Part shown: piece after piece, positions 5,434-13,560 of the stretch | How the letters are laid out: every line of letters begins with the position of its first letter | Numbering within the stretch: position 1 is the first letter of the stretch | Source: Nitrospirota bacterium | Lineage (GTDB): Bacteria; Nitrospirota; Thermodesulfovibrionia; Thermodesulfovibrionales; JdFR-88 | Direction of reading: 5' to 3' | Length of the DNA stretch: 19,419 nucleotides | Assembly: GCA_021789735.1 (NCBI GenBank) | Contig: JAJYJB010000049.1 | Span: 1-19,419 of the forward strand | Made by a program: the position numbers and the translations under genes | The notes under the pieces: generated by a model | The model's database searches: none | What the model saw: the letters and a program-made list of their open reading frames with translations, nothing else | What the model was told of the DNA's origin: nothing

Positions 5434-6633
5434 ATGTCCGCCGAACTGGAAAGATTGAAGGAAAAGGTCCGGAGGGATCCCAACTCCAGGCTGTTCATTT
5501 CCCTTGCCGACCTATACAGGAAAGAAGGAATGCTTGAGGAAGCGGTGCAAGTCCTTACTGACGGTCTCGAAAGGCAGCCCGACTACATGAGCGCGCGTGT
5601 CGCGCTTGGAAAGATATATCTGGAGGAAAACAGGTTGGATAGCGCCCTCACCGAATTCAGCCTGGTGGCAAAGGCAATCCCTGAAAACCTGTTTGCGCAA
5701 AGAAAGCTTGCCGACATATACATGATGATGGAAGACGCCGAGCGGGCCAAAACGGCGCTGGAGACGGTCGTACGCCTTAACCCGCTGGACAAGGAAGCTG
5801 TAGAGGCCCTTGAAAGATTGCGGGGCGGCGTTTTAACGGATCCCTCCGGCGAGGACGGTCTCCCCCGGGAAATAGGGACCGAAGAAGAAAGCGAAAATCC
5901 CTTTGTCCCTGAGGGAGACGGTGCCTGGGAAGGCCCGGAAAAAGGGCATGGGCCCGGGGTGGAAACCGGGGCCGAAGAGGTAGAGCGGGCCATGGATTTT
6001 TTAGGCGAAGATGGTCTGCCCGACGGACTTTCTGCAGAAGCTCTTTTAGTGCAGAGGGCCGCGTCTGAAGAATTTGGCGGCCCTGAAGAGGGAAAAAACA
6101 AAGACAGTTCCGAAGAGAAAGGCCCCGAAGATTCGCAGGATATATCCGATTGGTTTGAAGAGCCCGCCGGCCCCATTCCATCCGGCGCGGCCAATGACGG
6201 AGATCCGGAGCAGGAAGGCCATGCAGACCTGTCTTTTGGCGGATTGCTTGAAGAGGAGCTTGACAGGGCTAAGGGCGAGGGTGCGGAGTTTCAGACTGTT
6301 TCAGATGAAGTGCCCGCAGGCGAAGATGGTGTGTCTGCCAGCTCAGGAGAAGGCTGGCAGGATGAAAAAGAAAAAGCCACCGGAGACGATGACCTCGAGC
6401 GGGCCGATGAGCTTGTTCATAACGGGCAATATGCGCTTGGGTTCATGGTCCTCAGAAGGAGGCTGGAGAGCTTCCCTGATGATACGTCCACACTGCAGAG
6501 ATTCGAAGAGCTTAAGGTGCTCATAAAACTCCTTGGACTGGAAAATGAGGTCAGGGCCTCGATGCTGGATTCCTTTCTCCAGTCGGCACAGAAAAGAAAG
6601 AGCCCTTCAGAAAACAGGCAAGATCAAGAATAA
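5434..6633 (+). CDS. TPR-repeat protein with long acidic disordered linker
   Basis: 399 residues, no signal peptide. Residues 1-130 hold about three to four tetratricopeptide helices (for example LFISLADLYRKEGMLEEAVQVL, pattern only). Residues 135-330 are Glu/Asp/Gly/Pro-rich and almost certainly disordered. Residues 335-385 return to helices (DELVHNGQYALGFMVLRRRL and on), resembling a single extra TPR, followed by a basic and Gln-rich tail. ATG 5434 is fixed by an in-frame stop 12 bases upstream. The function is not known; TPRs bind other proteins. A TPR gene after coaBC is seen in Nitrospirota and delta-type genomes, but the role there is not established. It lies 62 bases after coaBC and before a new promoter. 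Confidence 0.8.
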   Translation: MSAELERLKEKVRRDPNSRLFISLADLYRKEGMLEEAVQVLTDGLERQPDYMSARVALGKIYLEENRLDSALTEFSLVAKAIPENLFAQRKLADIYMMMEDAERAKTALETVVRLNPLDKEAVEALERLRGGVLTDPSGEDGLPREIGTEEESENPFVPEGDGAWEGPEKGHGPGVETGAEEVERAMDFLGEDGLPDGLSAEALLVQRAASEEFGGPEEGKNKDSSEEKGPEDSQDISDWFEEPAGPIPSGAANDGDPEQEGHADLSFGGLLEEELDRAKGEGAEFQTVSDEVPAGEDGVSASSGEGWQDEKEKATGDDDLERADELVHNGQYALGFMVLRRRLESFPDDTSTLQRFEELKVLIKLLGLENEVRASMLDSFLQSAQKRKSPSENRQDQE

Positions 6634-6687
6634 AGACCTGAACGAAAAAAACAATAGCAAAAAACAAAACAAAATAAAATAAAAAAC

Positions 6688-6716
6688 TTCAAAAAGGGCC
6701 ATTCATTCTATATAAT
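6688..6716 (+). promoter_or_regulatory. Promoter for the HMA-aroQ-pepP operon
   Basis: TATAAT (6711-6716) preceded at 17 bases by TTCAAA (6688-6693, four of six consensus bases). Upstream lies an A-rich stretch (6645-6686) that could act as an UP element. The predicted transcript would start near 6723 and have a leader of about 88 bases containing the weak stem AAAAGAAA/TTTCTTTT (about 6770-6788). Confidence 0.65.
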
Positions 6717-6810
6717 GATGACGCGGGCATTTTTTATTTTTTATTTGTGGGTACGGCCGTCCGGTTCTCAAAAGAAAAATTTCTTTTTGCGCAGGGGGGG
6801 AGTAGTCAAG

Positions 6811-7017
6811 ATGAATGAAGCTGCCTTCAAGATCGAGGGGATGAGCTGTCAGCACTGCGTCATGGCGGTTAAAAAGGCGGTGGAGGGGCTGAAGGGAGTT
6901 AAAAGCGCGCAGGTGGAGATAGGTAAGGCCACCGTGAAGTACGAAGAGGGAAAGGTGAGGCCTGAGGACATCGAAAAGGCCATAAAGGAGGCCGGCTACA
7001 AGGTGGTGAAAGGATAG
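6811..7017 (+). CDS. Small heavy-metal-associated (HMA, CopZ-like) protein
   Basis: 68 residues with the beta-alpha-beta-beta-alpha-beta pattern of HMA domains. The metal-binding motif GMSCQHC has Cys13 and Cys16, and the ending AIKEAGYKVVKG is typical of CopZ and MerP proteins. ATG 6811 was chosen over an upstream ATG at 6715 because GGGGGGAG lies about 9 bases before it. The 32 extra residues of the longer reading overlap the promoter and look non-coding. It most likely binds Cu(I) in the cytoplasm. No copper ATPase is next to it. Instead its stop is followed directly by aroQ, an operon placement with no obvious functional link. Confidence 0.88.
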   Translation: MNEAAFKIEGMSCQHCVMAVKKAVEGLKGVKSAQVEIGKATVKYEEGKVRPEDIEKAIKEAGYKVVKG

Positions 7018-7470
7018 ATGCCAAAGGTTCAGGTCATACACGGGCCCAATTTAAACCTGCTTGGAAAACGGGAGACCGCGGTTTACGGCACCGGCACGCT
7101 TGCGGAGATAGACTCTGGCATGAAAGCCCTGGCCGGGCAGCTTGGCCTGGATATAGCCGCCATGCAGACAAACAGCGAGGGGGAGATAGTAGACGCCATA
7201 CAAAAGGCGGATTATGACCTCCTTATAATAAACCCCGCGGCCTACACGCACACCAGCGTCGCCATAAGGGACGCTATCGCGGCCGTGAACAAACCGGTCA
7301 TCGAGGTCCATCTGTCAAACATCCATAAGCGGGAGGAGTTCCGCAGACGTTCCTTTGTCGCGGAGGTGGCTGTCGGGCAGATAAGCGGTTTCGGGCCCGG
7401 CAGTTATATGCTTGCGCTCCGGGCCGCAAAAAAAATTCTAATGGGCGGAGCGCCACACTCCGGTAACTGA
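7018..7470 (+). CDS. aroQ: Type II 3-dehydroquinate dehydratase
   Basis: 150 residues, normal length. It dehydrates 3-dehydroquinate to 3-dehydroshikimate, the third step of the shikimate pathway. [13 protein letters not shown] (residues 7-19) gives the active-site Arg18, and Tyr23 is the catalytic base. [17 protein letters not shown] (71-87) binds substrate through Asn72, and [13 protein letters not shown] carries His98 and Arg109. The canonical INPGAYTHTS is here [10 protein letters not shown], a mild change. The ATG directly follows the stop of the HMA gene with no gap. The order aroQ-pepP-efp-accB-accC is a well-known conserved cluster. Confidence 0.97.
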   Translation: MPKVQVIHGPNLNLLGKRETAVYGTGTLAEIDSGMKALAGQLGLDIAAMQTNSEGEIVDAIQKADYDLLIINPAAYTHTSVAIRDAIAAVNKPVIEVHLSNIHKREEFRRRSFVAEVAVGQISGFGPGSYMLALRAAKKILMGGAPHSGN

Positions 7471-7513
7471 AAGGCCCGGAGAAACGGGAAGACACCTTTT
7501 TGTACCCCTAAGC

Positions 7514-8656
7514 ATGGCTAAAAAAAATATCAAAATACCGGAGGGCCTTACCTTAAACGAGTCGCTCCAAAAAAGGCTCTCTGCACTGCGCAGGTCGCTT
7601 GGGAGGTCTGACGCCCTCCTTGTAAGCAACATGACCAATGTCCGCTACATGACCGGTTTTTCAGGTTCGGCGGGATACGTCCTTGTCTCCCGGGACAAGG
7701 CGGTCTTTATTACCGACTCAAGGTACGGCAGCGGTGCTTTGGGTGGGGCGGAGGGCCTATACGAAACGGTCATCTTAAAGGGCAGCTTCTGGACGCTTTT
7801 AAAGCGCATATCAAGGAAACTGGGGATCGAAAGGCTTGGGTTTGAAAAAACCGCCTCCTATGCCTTTTATGAAGGCCTGCAAAAAGCCCTTTCCGGCGGG
7901 CTCCTGGTCCCAATGACGGACGTGGTTGAGGAGCTGAGGGTCTCGAAGGACGTCTATGAAGTCATGTGCATCAAGGAGGCGGTGAGGCGGGCGGAGGAGG
8001 CGTTTGACAGGATAAAAGGCCATATCAGGCCGGGAGTCACTGAAAAGGCCCTTGCAACGCGGCTTGAGGAGGCTCTTCTTAAGGTGGGGTCTTCGAGGCT
8101 TCCCTTTCCTGTGATAGTGGCGTCGGGAGAGAACTCGGCGGTCCCCCATGCCAGGCCATCCGGACGCAAAATGGTGAAGGGCGACCTTGTCGTCATAGAC
8201 TGGGGCGGCGAATCCGATGGATACTTCTCGGACATGACCAGAACGTTCCTGCTTGCTGGCGGTTCAAATGGCGGAGGGCGGCTCACGGAAAAAAGAAGGA
8301 TATACCGCACGGTGTTCGAGGCGCAGCTTAACGCGATATCCTTCATAACCGGCGGGGGGGGCAGGGGCAAGAGGCCGAAAGATATTGACAATTCGGCCAG
8401 ATATGTTATAAAACAGGCAGGCTACGGGGAGCTTTTTGGGCACGGTACGGGGCACGGCGTGGGCTTGGAGGTGCATGAAAAACCGGGTCTTTCGCCTCGC
8501 AGCAAGGAAAATGGACCGCTGCCGCAGGGCGCGGTCGTCACGATCGAGCCCGGCATATATGTTCCGGGGCTTGGCGGCGTGCGGATAGAAGATATGGTTT
8601 ATATGGCGCCCGGCCGCCCTGAGGTGCTTACCAGTCTTCCCAAAGACAGGCCTTGA
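7514..8656 (+). CDS. pepP: Xaa-Pro aminopeptidase (M24B)
   Basis: 380 residues. The N-terminal creatinase-like domain (about 20-145) includes SNMTNVRYMTGFSGSAGY. The C-terminal pita-bread metallopeptidase domain (150-380) carries all five metal ligands expected for two Mn/Co ions: Asp229 (VIDWGG), Asp240 (YFSDMTRT), His314 (GHGTGHGVGLEVHE), Glu345 (IEPGIY) and Glu359 (VRIEDMV). It removes the N-terminal residue from peptides with proline in second position. There are glycine-rich inserts near 249-256 and 279-286. No ribosome site is visible before ATG 7514, which lies 43 bases after aroQ. The product of the next gene, EF-P, also deals with proline, an association seen in many genomes. Confidence 0.95.
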   Translation: MAKKNIKIPEGLTLNESLQKRLSALRRSLGRSDALLVSNMTNVRYMTGFSGSAGYVLVSRDKAVFITDSRYGSGALGGAEGLYETVILKGSFWTLLKRISRKLGIERLGFEKTASYAFYEGLQKALSGGLLVPMTDVVEELRVSKDVYEVMCIKEAVRRAEEAFDRIKGHIRPGVTEKALATRLEEALLKVGSSRLPFPVIVASGENSAVPHARPSGRKMVKGDLVVIDWGGESDGYFSDMTRTFLLAGGSNGGGRLTEKRRIYRTVFEAQLNAISFITGGGGRGKRPKDIDNSARYVIKQAGYGELFGHGTGHGVGLEVHEKPGLSPRSKENGPLPQGAVVTIEPGIYVPGLGGVRIEDMVYMAPGRPEVLTSLPKDRP

Positions 8657-8700
8657 TCTTTTTTGTTTTATTTTTGTTTTTTTAAAATATTTTCAAAAAG
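8657..8700 (+). other. T-rich spacer between pepP and efp
   Basis: About 44 bases made almost entirely of T and A, with several runs of five to seven T. A weak AAAGA/TCTTT stem at the pepP stop (about 8642-8661) precedes it. It could attenuate transcription into efp or supply a promoter through AAAATATTTT. Neither is clear from sequence alone. Confidence 0.3.
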
Positions 8701-8722
8701 ACCCGGGGAGGTTTCATAAGAG

Positions 8723-9283
8723 TTGATTTCCACCAGCGATTTCAGAAAAGGCATGAAGATAGTTTATAAAGGGGAGCCCTGCGAGATAGTCGACTTCCAG
8801 CATGTAAAGATGGGCCGCGGCGGCGCGGTGATACGCACCAAGATGAAAAACCTGAAGACGGGCAATGTCCTGGAGGACACCTTCCGTTCCGGCGACAAAT
8901 TCGACCGGCCGGAGCTGGAGCAAAAGATGATGCAGTACCTCTATTTCCAGGACGGGCTCTACTATTTCATGGATACCGAGAGCTATGAGCAGGTGCCTTT
9001 CACCGAGGCGCAGCTCGGAGACTCGCGGCTTTTCCTGAAGGAAAACACGGTTGCCGCTGTGCTGTCATATAAAGGCACCCCGATAGGGGTGGAGCTGCCC
9101 ACGTTCGTTGAACTGCAGATCGCCGAGACCGAGCCGGGCTTCAAGGGAGACACCGCTGCGGGCGGCTATAAGCCCGCAAAGCTTGAGACCGGGGCGACCA
9201 TAAAAGTGCCATTCCATATAAACGTGGGGGACATGATCCGGGTAGACACGAGGACCGGCGAGTACGTCGAAAGGGTAAAGTAA
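8723..9283 (+). CDS. efp: Translation elongation factor P
   Basis: 186 residues, three beta-barrel domains, full length. It enters the ribosomal E site and relieves stalling at polyproline. The start is TTG at 8723, with GGGGAGG 11 bases upstream, giving MISTSDFRKGMKI as in homologues. The loop that reaches the peptidyl-transferase centre reads KMGRGGAVIRTK, with Arg32 where E. coli has Lys34 (PGKGQ). EpmA-type beta-lysylation is therefore impossible, and the residue may be rhamnosylated by an EarP-like enzyme, modified otherwise or unmodified. The C-terminal domain ends GEYVERVK. accB starts one base after its stop, so efp, accB and accC are probably co-translated. Confidence 0.96.
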   Translation: MISTSDFRKGMKIVYKGEPCEIVDFQHVKMGRGGAVIRTKMKNLKTGNVLEDTFRSGDKFDRPELEQKMMQYLYFQDGLYYFMDTESYEQVPFTEAQLGDSRLFLKENTVAAVLSYKGTPIGVELPTFVELQIAETEPGFKGDTAAGGYKPAKLETGATIKVPFHINVGDMIRVDTRTGEYVERVK

Positions 9284-9284
9284 T

Positions 9285-9719
9285 ATGGAGATAGAGGACA
9301 TAAAGGCCCTCCTTGAGCTCCTCAAGGAAACCGACATAACGGAACTTGAGCTGGAGAAGGAAGGCTCCAAGATAAAAATATCACGCGGCAGGGTCTATGC
9401 AGCAATGGAAGTGCCACCTCCGCTGCCGCTTGCGGCCCCGCCCATGATAAAGCACGCTGAAGAGGCGGAAGCGGAACGGCTGGTGACGGTAACCGCGCCC
9501 CTCGTGGGCACTTTTTACAGGGCTTCTTCGCCGGAGGCCCCGGCTTTCGCTGAGGTGGGCACCATCGTCAAGAAGGGGCAGGTGCTCTGCATTGTGGAAG
9601 CGATGAAGCTTATGAACGAGATCGAGTCCGAAGTGAACGGGGTTGTCGTAAAGGTGCTTGCGGAAAATGGCCAGCCTGTCGAATACGGGGAGCCCCTCTT
9701 CCTCATAGAGCCCTCATAA
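9285..9719 (+). CDS. accB: Acetyl-CoA carboxylase biotin carboxyl carrier protein
   Basis: 144 residues. The N-terminal helix region IEDIKALLELLKETDITELELE (shown as pattern) and a Pro/Ala linker (44-62) precede the biotinyl domain (65-144). Lys108 in EAMKLMNE is the biotinylated lysine. The thumb and surrounding strands (APLVGTFYRASSPEAPAF) are complete. It carries CO2 from biotin carboxylase to the transcarboxylase for malonyl-CoA synthesis. The ATG follows the efp stop by a single base. accA and accD are not in the window. Confidence 0.97.
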   Translation: MEIEDIKALLELLKETDITELELEKEGSKIKISRGRVYAAMEVPPPLPLAAPPMIKHAEEAEAERLVTVTAPLVGTFYRASSPEAPAFAEVGTIVKKGQVLCIVEAMKLMNEIESEVNGVVVKVLAENGQPVEYGEPLFLIEPS

Positions 9720-9740
9720 GAGAAAGACAAACAAATAAAA

Positions 9741-11084
9741 ATGTTCAAAAAGATACTTATCGCAAACCGCGGGGAAATAGCCGTCCGGGTGATAAGGGCG
9801 TGCCGTGAGCTTGGCATTCGCACCGTGGCCGTCTATTCAGAGGCGGACAAGGCAAGTATGCACGTGAGGCTTGCAGACGAGGCCATCTGCATAGGGCCCG
9901 CTTCGGCCGAGCAGAGCTACCTGAACGTCCCCGCCATACTGACCACCGCGGAGATAACGGATTCGGAGGCCATACACCCTGGCTACGGGTTCCTCTCCGA
10001 AAACCCCCAGTTTGCCGAGGCCTGTGCGGCCTCCGGCATTGCTTTCATAGGCCCTACCCCGGAGAACATCAGGCTTGGCGGCGACAAGTCCAAGGCCAAG
10101 CAGGTAATGAAAAGAAGAGGAGTGCCGGTGGTCCCGGGCAGCGACGGCCCGCTTAAGGATGTGGCCTCCGCGGTAAAGACGGCCAAAAAGATAGGTTTCC
10201 CCGCCATTATCAAAGCCTCCATGGGCGGAGGCGGCAGGGGTATGAAGATAACCAACAACGAGGAAGAGGTTGAAGACGCATTTTTCATGGCGCAGAGAGA
10301 GGCGCTTGCCGCCTTCGGCTCAGCCGAACTCTATATCGAGAAATATCTGCGAAACGTAAGGCATATAGAGGTCCAGGTGCTTGCCGACAACAAGGGCAGG
10401 ATAATACATCTTGGCGAGCGCGAGTGCTCCATCCAGCGCAGGCACCAGAAACTTATCGAGGAATCCCCGTCTTCTTTCGTGACGGAAAAGCTGCGCAAGC
10501 GCCTTGGGGAGCTTGCCATCAGGGCGGCCCGTGCGGTCAAATACAGGAACATAGGGACCGTGGAGTTCATAGTCACTCCGGAGGAAGAAGTCTATTTCAT
10601 GGAATTCAATACCAGGGTGCAGGTGGAGCATCCGGTGACGGAGATGGTCATGGGGATGGACCTCGTAAAGCAGCAGATACTCCTTGCGTCCGGCCAGCCA
10701 ATTACGGCAAAAAAGGTGTTCAAGCCCAGGGGGGCCGCCATTGAGTGCAGGATAAATGCGGAAGACCCCGACCGCTTCATCCCCTGCCCCGGGAAAATAG
10801 ATTTCATCCACCAGCCGGGGGGGCCGGGCATAAGGGTTGACACGGCGGCGTACTGCGGATGGACCGTGCCTTCCCACTACGATTCCCTGATAGCCAAACT
10901 CATAGCTTACGGCAACAACAGACAGGAAGCCATCGCCCGCATGAAGCGCGCGCTTAACGAGTTCGTTATCGAAGGGATAAAGACCACGATCCCGTTCCAC
11001 CAGAGGGTCCTTGAGAACAAGGACTTCATTGAAGGCAAGATAGACACCGGGTTCATTGACCGGCTCAATAACCCGCCCGTTTAA
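9741..11084 (+). CDS. accC: Acetyl-CoA carboxylase biotin carboxylase subunit
   Basis: 447 residues, normal length. The N-terminal pre-ATP-grasp fold ([15 protein letters not shown]), ATP-grasp domain (Gly-rich loop [13 protein letters not shown] at 158-170, Lys116, Lys237) and C-terminal lobe are complete. The active-site line [15 protein letters not shown] at 287-301 has Glu288, Asn290, Arg292, Gln294 and Glu296, and Arg337 follows. Phe289 replaces the more usual Met, a neutral change. It carboxylates biotin on AccB with ATP and bicarbonate. It starts 21 bases after accB. It is probably the last strongly conserved gene of this operon, since thiE follows only after a 98-base AT-rich gap. Confidence 0.97.
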   Translation: MFKKILIANRGEIAVRVIRACRELGIRTVAVYSEADKASMHVRLADEAICIGPASAEQSYLNVPAILTTAEITDSEAIHPGYGFLSENPQFAEACAASGIAFIGPTPENIRLGGDKSKAKQVMKRRGVPVVPGSDGPLKDVASAVKTAKKIGFPAIIKASMGGGGRGMKITNNEEEVEDAFFMAQREALAAFGSAELYIEKYLRNVRHIEVQVLADNKGRIIHLGERECSIQRRHQKLIEESPSSFVTEKLRKRLGELAIRAARAVKYRNIGTVEFIVTPEEEVYFMEFNTRVQVEHPVTEMVMGMDLVKQQILLASGQPITAKKVFKPRGAAIECRINAEDPDRFIPCPGKIDFIHQPGGPGIRVDTAAYCGWTVPSHYDSLIAKLIAYGNNRQEAIARMKRALNEFVIEGIKTTIPFHQRVLENKDFIEGKIDTGFIDRLNNPPV

Positions 11085-11182
11085 AGCCGTTTTTAATTTT
11101 TTTAAAAAAAGGCCACGCCATTTCTGCGCAGACCAATAAAGGGAAAGACAAAAAATCGGCCCAGGGGGCAGGCCGCGGGCGT

Positions 11183-11806
11183 TTGTATCTGGGGGGCATA
11201 TGCTTCCTTACAGGCGAGCGCTCCCGCTGCGGTCATGATGCGGCCAGCCAGGCCAGGGCCGCCATCGAGGCTGGCATGAAATGGGTGCAGCTCAGGATGA
11301 AGGACGCCCCCATGAAAGAGGTCTGGGAGGCGGCCCTTTATCTAAGCGGACTTGCGCGGGAGCACGGCGCGGTCCTGACAATAAACGATTACCCGGATGT
11401 CGCCCTCGCTTCGGGCGCGGACGGCGTGCACCTGGGGCAGGACGATATACCGCTTAGGGAGGCAAGGCTTATCATGGGCGGCAGGCTGATCGGAATATCG
11501 ACTCACGATATGGCGCAGGCCGAGGAGGCATGGCGGGGCGGGGCGGATTACATAGGTTTTGGCCCCGTCTTTCCCACTGGCACAAAAGACGCCGGCCCGG
11601 AAAAAGGCATATCCGCGCTTGCCCGGGTCTGCAAGGCCGTCGACATCCCCGTTGTGGCCATAGGCGGCATCACTCTGCGGAGCGTAAAGGAGGTCATTGG
11701 AGCCGGGGCGGGCGCGGTGGCCGTCTCAGGCGCGATATGCACCGGGGACATCCGCGAGAACACTCAGCGGTTCCTGGAGATATTAAAGGACTTTCAGGAT
11801 ATTTAG
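11183..11806 (+). CDS. thiE: Thiamine-phosphate synthase
   Basis: A TIM-barrel protein of 207 residues from TTG 11183. QLRMKD (36-41), INDYPDVALASGADGVHLGQDD (68-88, pattern), IGISTH (103-108), GFGPVFPTGTK (125-135) and IGGIT with VSGAI near the end are the ThiE diphosphate- and pyrimidine-binding segments. It joins hydroxymethylpyrimidine diphosphate and thiazole phosphate to form thiamine phosphate. The start is uncertain. Homologues have a few residues before RLYL, and here the frame reads GRGRLYLGG upstream of the TTG with no ATG or GTG back to an open AT-rich stretch. An ATT at 11120 is the only other possible start. Its last 24 bases overlap mqnB on the other strand. Confidence 0.9.
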   Translation: MYLGGICFLTGERSRCGHDAASQARAAIEAGMKWVQLRMKDAPMKEVWEAALYLSGLAREHGAVLTINDYPDVALASGADGVHLGQDDIPLREARLIMGGRLIGISTHDMAQAEEAWRGGADYIGFGPVFPTGTKDAGPEKGISALARVCKAVDIPVVAIGGITLRSVKEVIGAGAGAVAVSGAICTGDIRENTQRFLEILKDFQDI

Positions 11807-12571
11807 CACCGCTTCCTGGCAGACCTCCGAGGCCTCTTCCTTTAGCCATCTGGAGGGGTGCTCTCCGGTGATATTGCTTATGCCCCTTATCTCCAGAAGC
11901 GGGATGCCGAAGAAAAGGGCGGTCTGCGCGGCAGCCGCCCCTTCCATGTTCTCAACGATGGCGCCGTACCTTTCGCCAAGCCTCCCGGCCTTCCGGACCG
12001 ATCTCCCAGTGGCGCACACGGTGAGGAACGTTCCGGTTGCCAGTCCAGGCATGTTTTTTTGGTCCGTTGCCTTTTTTGCCTTGGCCAGAAGGCGACCGTC
12101 CAGCGGGAAACTGTCAAAAAACTTTTTTTTGCCCTTTACGATTTCGAGAAGCGGAAAGCCCAGCGCTTCAAAACCCTGTTTCGGCGCTTCCTGCTTGCCA
12201 GGCCCGGCCGCGCGTTTGTCAATGTATGCTTTCGTCCCGGTCCTCAGGCCGCAATCGGCGTATATCTCCAGTTCCGCCGCGGCCAGTGCGCCTTTTTGCA
12301 GGCCGCTGGAAGGATATGCGCCCCCTATTCCAAAGAGGATCAGGGCCTCGGGCTTTTTTCTTTCCGCCAGGATGGCCACGGCGCGGGCGGCGTTTGCCGC
12401 GCCTATGCCGGAGCATATGAAAGCCGCTTTTTTGCCCCATATGCTGCCTTCGAGCAAAGAGGAACCAGCCAAACGGGCGGGGGTTTTTGCTTTCCTATTC
12501 CCCGCGCGGTCGATAAGGTTTTTGATTATCAGGCCGGCCTCAAAGCCGACCGCTGAGATGAGCCCTATCAT
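11783..12571 (-). CDS. mqnB: Futalosine hydrolase
   Basis: 262 residues of the nucleoside phosphorylase / MTA-SAH nucleosidase fold. It starts MIGLISAVGFEAG, has IGAANAARA and LFGIGGAYPSSGL in the middle, and NMEGAAAAQTALFFGIPLLEIRGISN near the end. The NMEGAA and GISN motifs with the GEHPSRW segment fit MqnB rather than MTA/SAH nucleosidase. It releases hypoxanthine from futalosine in the alternative menaquinone pathway. ATG 12571 is preferred by family length. A TTG at 12586, with AAAGGA 4 bases before it, would add five residues. It is read opposite thiE, with tail overlap, and divergently from rpsB. No other mqn gene is in view. Confidence 0.85.
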   Translation of the reverse strand: MIGLISAVGFEAGLIIKNLIDRAGNRKAKTPARLAGSSLLEGSIWGKKAAFICSGIGAANAARAVAILAERKKPEALILFGIGGAYPSSGLQKGALAAAELEIYADCGLRTGTKAYIDKRAAGPGKQEAPKQGFEALGFPLLEIVKGKKKFFDSFPLDGRLLAKAKKATDQKNMPGLATGTFLTVCATGRSVRKAGRLGERYGAIVENMEGAAAAQTALFFGIPLLEIRGISNITGEHPSRWLKEEASEVCQEAVLNILKVL

Positions 12572-12603
12572 GCTGAATTCTACCAAAAAATCCTTTATTA
12601 ATC

Positions 12604-12632
12604 TTGTAAAAAAGAGGTTTGCATGCTAAAGT
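12604..12632 (+). promoter_or_regulatory. Promoter of the rpsB operon
   Basis: TTGTAA (12604-12609), a 17-base spacer and TAAAGT (12627-12632), with TGC directly before the -10 (extended -10 form). Transcription would start near 12639, giving a leader of about 109 bases before rpsB. Confidence 0.6.
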
Positions 12633-12659
12633 ATAAAGCTAACTTACACACGCCCGCAA
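12630..12659 (-). promoter_or_regulatory. Possible promoter of mqnB, overlapping that of rpsB
   Basis: On the minus strand TATACT (12635-12630) stands 18 bases from TTGCGG (12659-12654), a weak -35. Its -10 shares three bases with the -10 of the rpsB promoter on the other strand, so the two would compete for polymerase. Confidence 0.4.
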
Positions 12660-12678
12660 AATCGTACTCTTGCCGGGT

Positions 12679-12692
12679 CCCCTTTTGAGGGG
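12679..12692 (+). promoter_or_regulatory. Hairpin in the rpsB leader
   Basis: A five-pair stem CCCCT/AGGGG with a TTTG loop lies in the long GC-rich leader, 55 bases before the rpsB ATG. In enterobacteria S2 represses its own rpsB-tsf mRNA through a structured leader, so this may be part of such a site. The actual fold is not shown here. Confidence 0.4.
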
Positions 12693-12747
12693 TGCAGGGA
12701 CGAGGGCGGAGGGAAGGTAAAAAAACCGAGAAGGAGGAGTAAGACAA

Positions 12748-13560
12748 ATGGTAGCAACGATGAAAGAGCTCCTTGAGGCCGGCGTCCATTTCGGGCACCA
12801 GGTCAAGAGGTGGAACCCGAAGATGAAGCGTTACATCTTTGGTGAGAGAAACGGAATCTACATAATCGACCTTCAGAAGACCCTGAAGGGGCTTGAGTCA
12901 GCCTACAATTTCATAAGGGACGTGTCGGCGACCAACCAGCCCATCCTCTTTGTGGGGACCAAGAAGCAGGCGCAGGACTCGATCGCGGAAGAGGCCAGGA
13001 AGGCCGGTGCGTACTATGTGAACCAGCGCTGGCTGGGCGGCATGCTCACCAACTTCAAGACCATCAAGAAGAGCATCGAGAGGCTCAGGAAGATAGAGAC
13101 GATGCGGGAGGATGGCACATACAACCGGCTTACCAAGAAGGAGATATCACGTCTTGAGAAAGAGAGGGGTAAGCTCGAAAAATACCTGAGCGGCATAAAG
13201 GACATGCCTTCTCTCCCGGGGGCCATCTTTATTGTCGACCCAAGGAAGGAAAGGATTGTGGTGGCCGAGGTAAAGAAGTTGTCCATCCCGTCCGTCGCGA
13301 TAGTGGACACAAACTGCGATCCTGACGAGATCGACTACGTTATACCGGGCAACGATGACGCCATAAGGGCCATAACCCTGATAGCCTCCAAGATGGCCGA
13401 GGCGGTCATCGCGGGCAGGGACATATACAACAAGAAGACATCTGAAAAGACTGAGGAGGCCAGGATAGAGGAGAAGATCGCGGCCACCGAGTCCGTCCAG
13501 GCGGAAGCCGTGTCGCCGGTGGAAGCCGCGTCTCCGGCCGTTGAGGGGGGCGCTCAATGA
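12748..13560 (+). CDS. rpsB: 30S ribosomal protein S2
   Basis: 270 residues. It begins [26 protein letters not shown] (pattern), with IYIIDLQKT, the [15 protein letters not shown] segment and the [23 protein letters not shown] block, all diagnostic of S2. A strong GGAGGAG site lies 8-10 bases before the ATG. After residue 232 there is an Ala/Glu/Val-rich tail ([16 protein letters not shown] and on) that is longer than in E. coli and probably disordered. S2 binds the back of the 30S subunit with S1 and is the first gene of a translation operon. Its stop overlaps the tsf start by four bases (ATGA). Confidence 0.98.
   Translation: MVATMKELLEAGVHFGHQVKRWNPKMKRYIFGERNGIYIIDLQKTLKGLESAYNFIRDVSATNQPILFVGTKKQAQDSIAEEARKAGAYYVNQRWLGGMLTNFKTIKKSIERLRKIETMREDGTYNRLTKKEISRLEKERGKLEKYLSGIKDMPSLPGAIFIVDPRKERIVVAEVKKLSIPSVAIVDTNCDPDEIDYVIPGNDDAIRAITLIASKMAEAVIAGRDIYNKKTSEKTEEARIEEKIAATESVQAEAVSPVEAASPAVEGGAQ

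Noticed and set aside
6640..6690. A-rich run considered as a repeat or transfer scar
   Set aside because: It is simple low-complexity sequence before a promoter, better read as a possible UP element; no direct repeats or target-site duplications flank it.
6715..6810. 32-residue N-terminal extension of the HMA protein from an ATG beside the -10 box
   Set aside because: It overlaps the promoter and the ribosome site of the true start, and CopZ-like proteins are about 68 residues.
11858..12629. Plus-strand frames of 232 and 253 codons opposite mqnB
   Set aside because: They are antisense to a protein with clear futalosine hydrolase motifs and show no family features.
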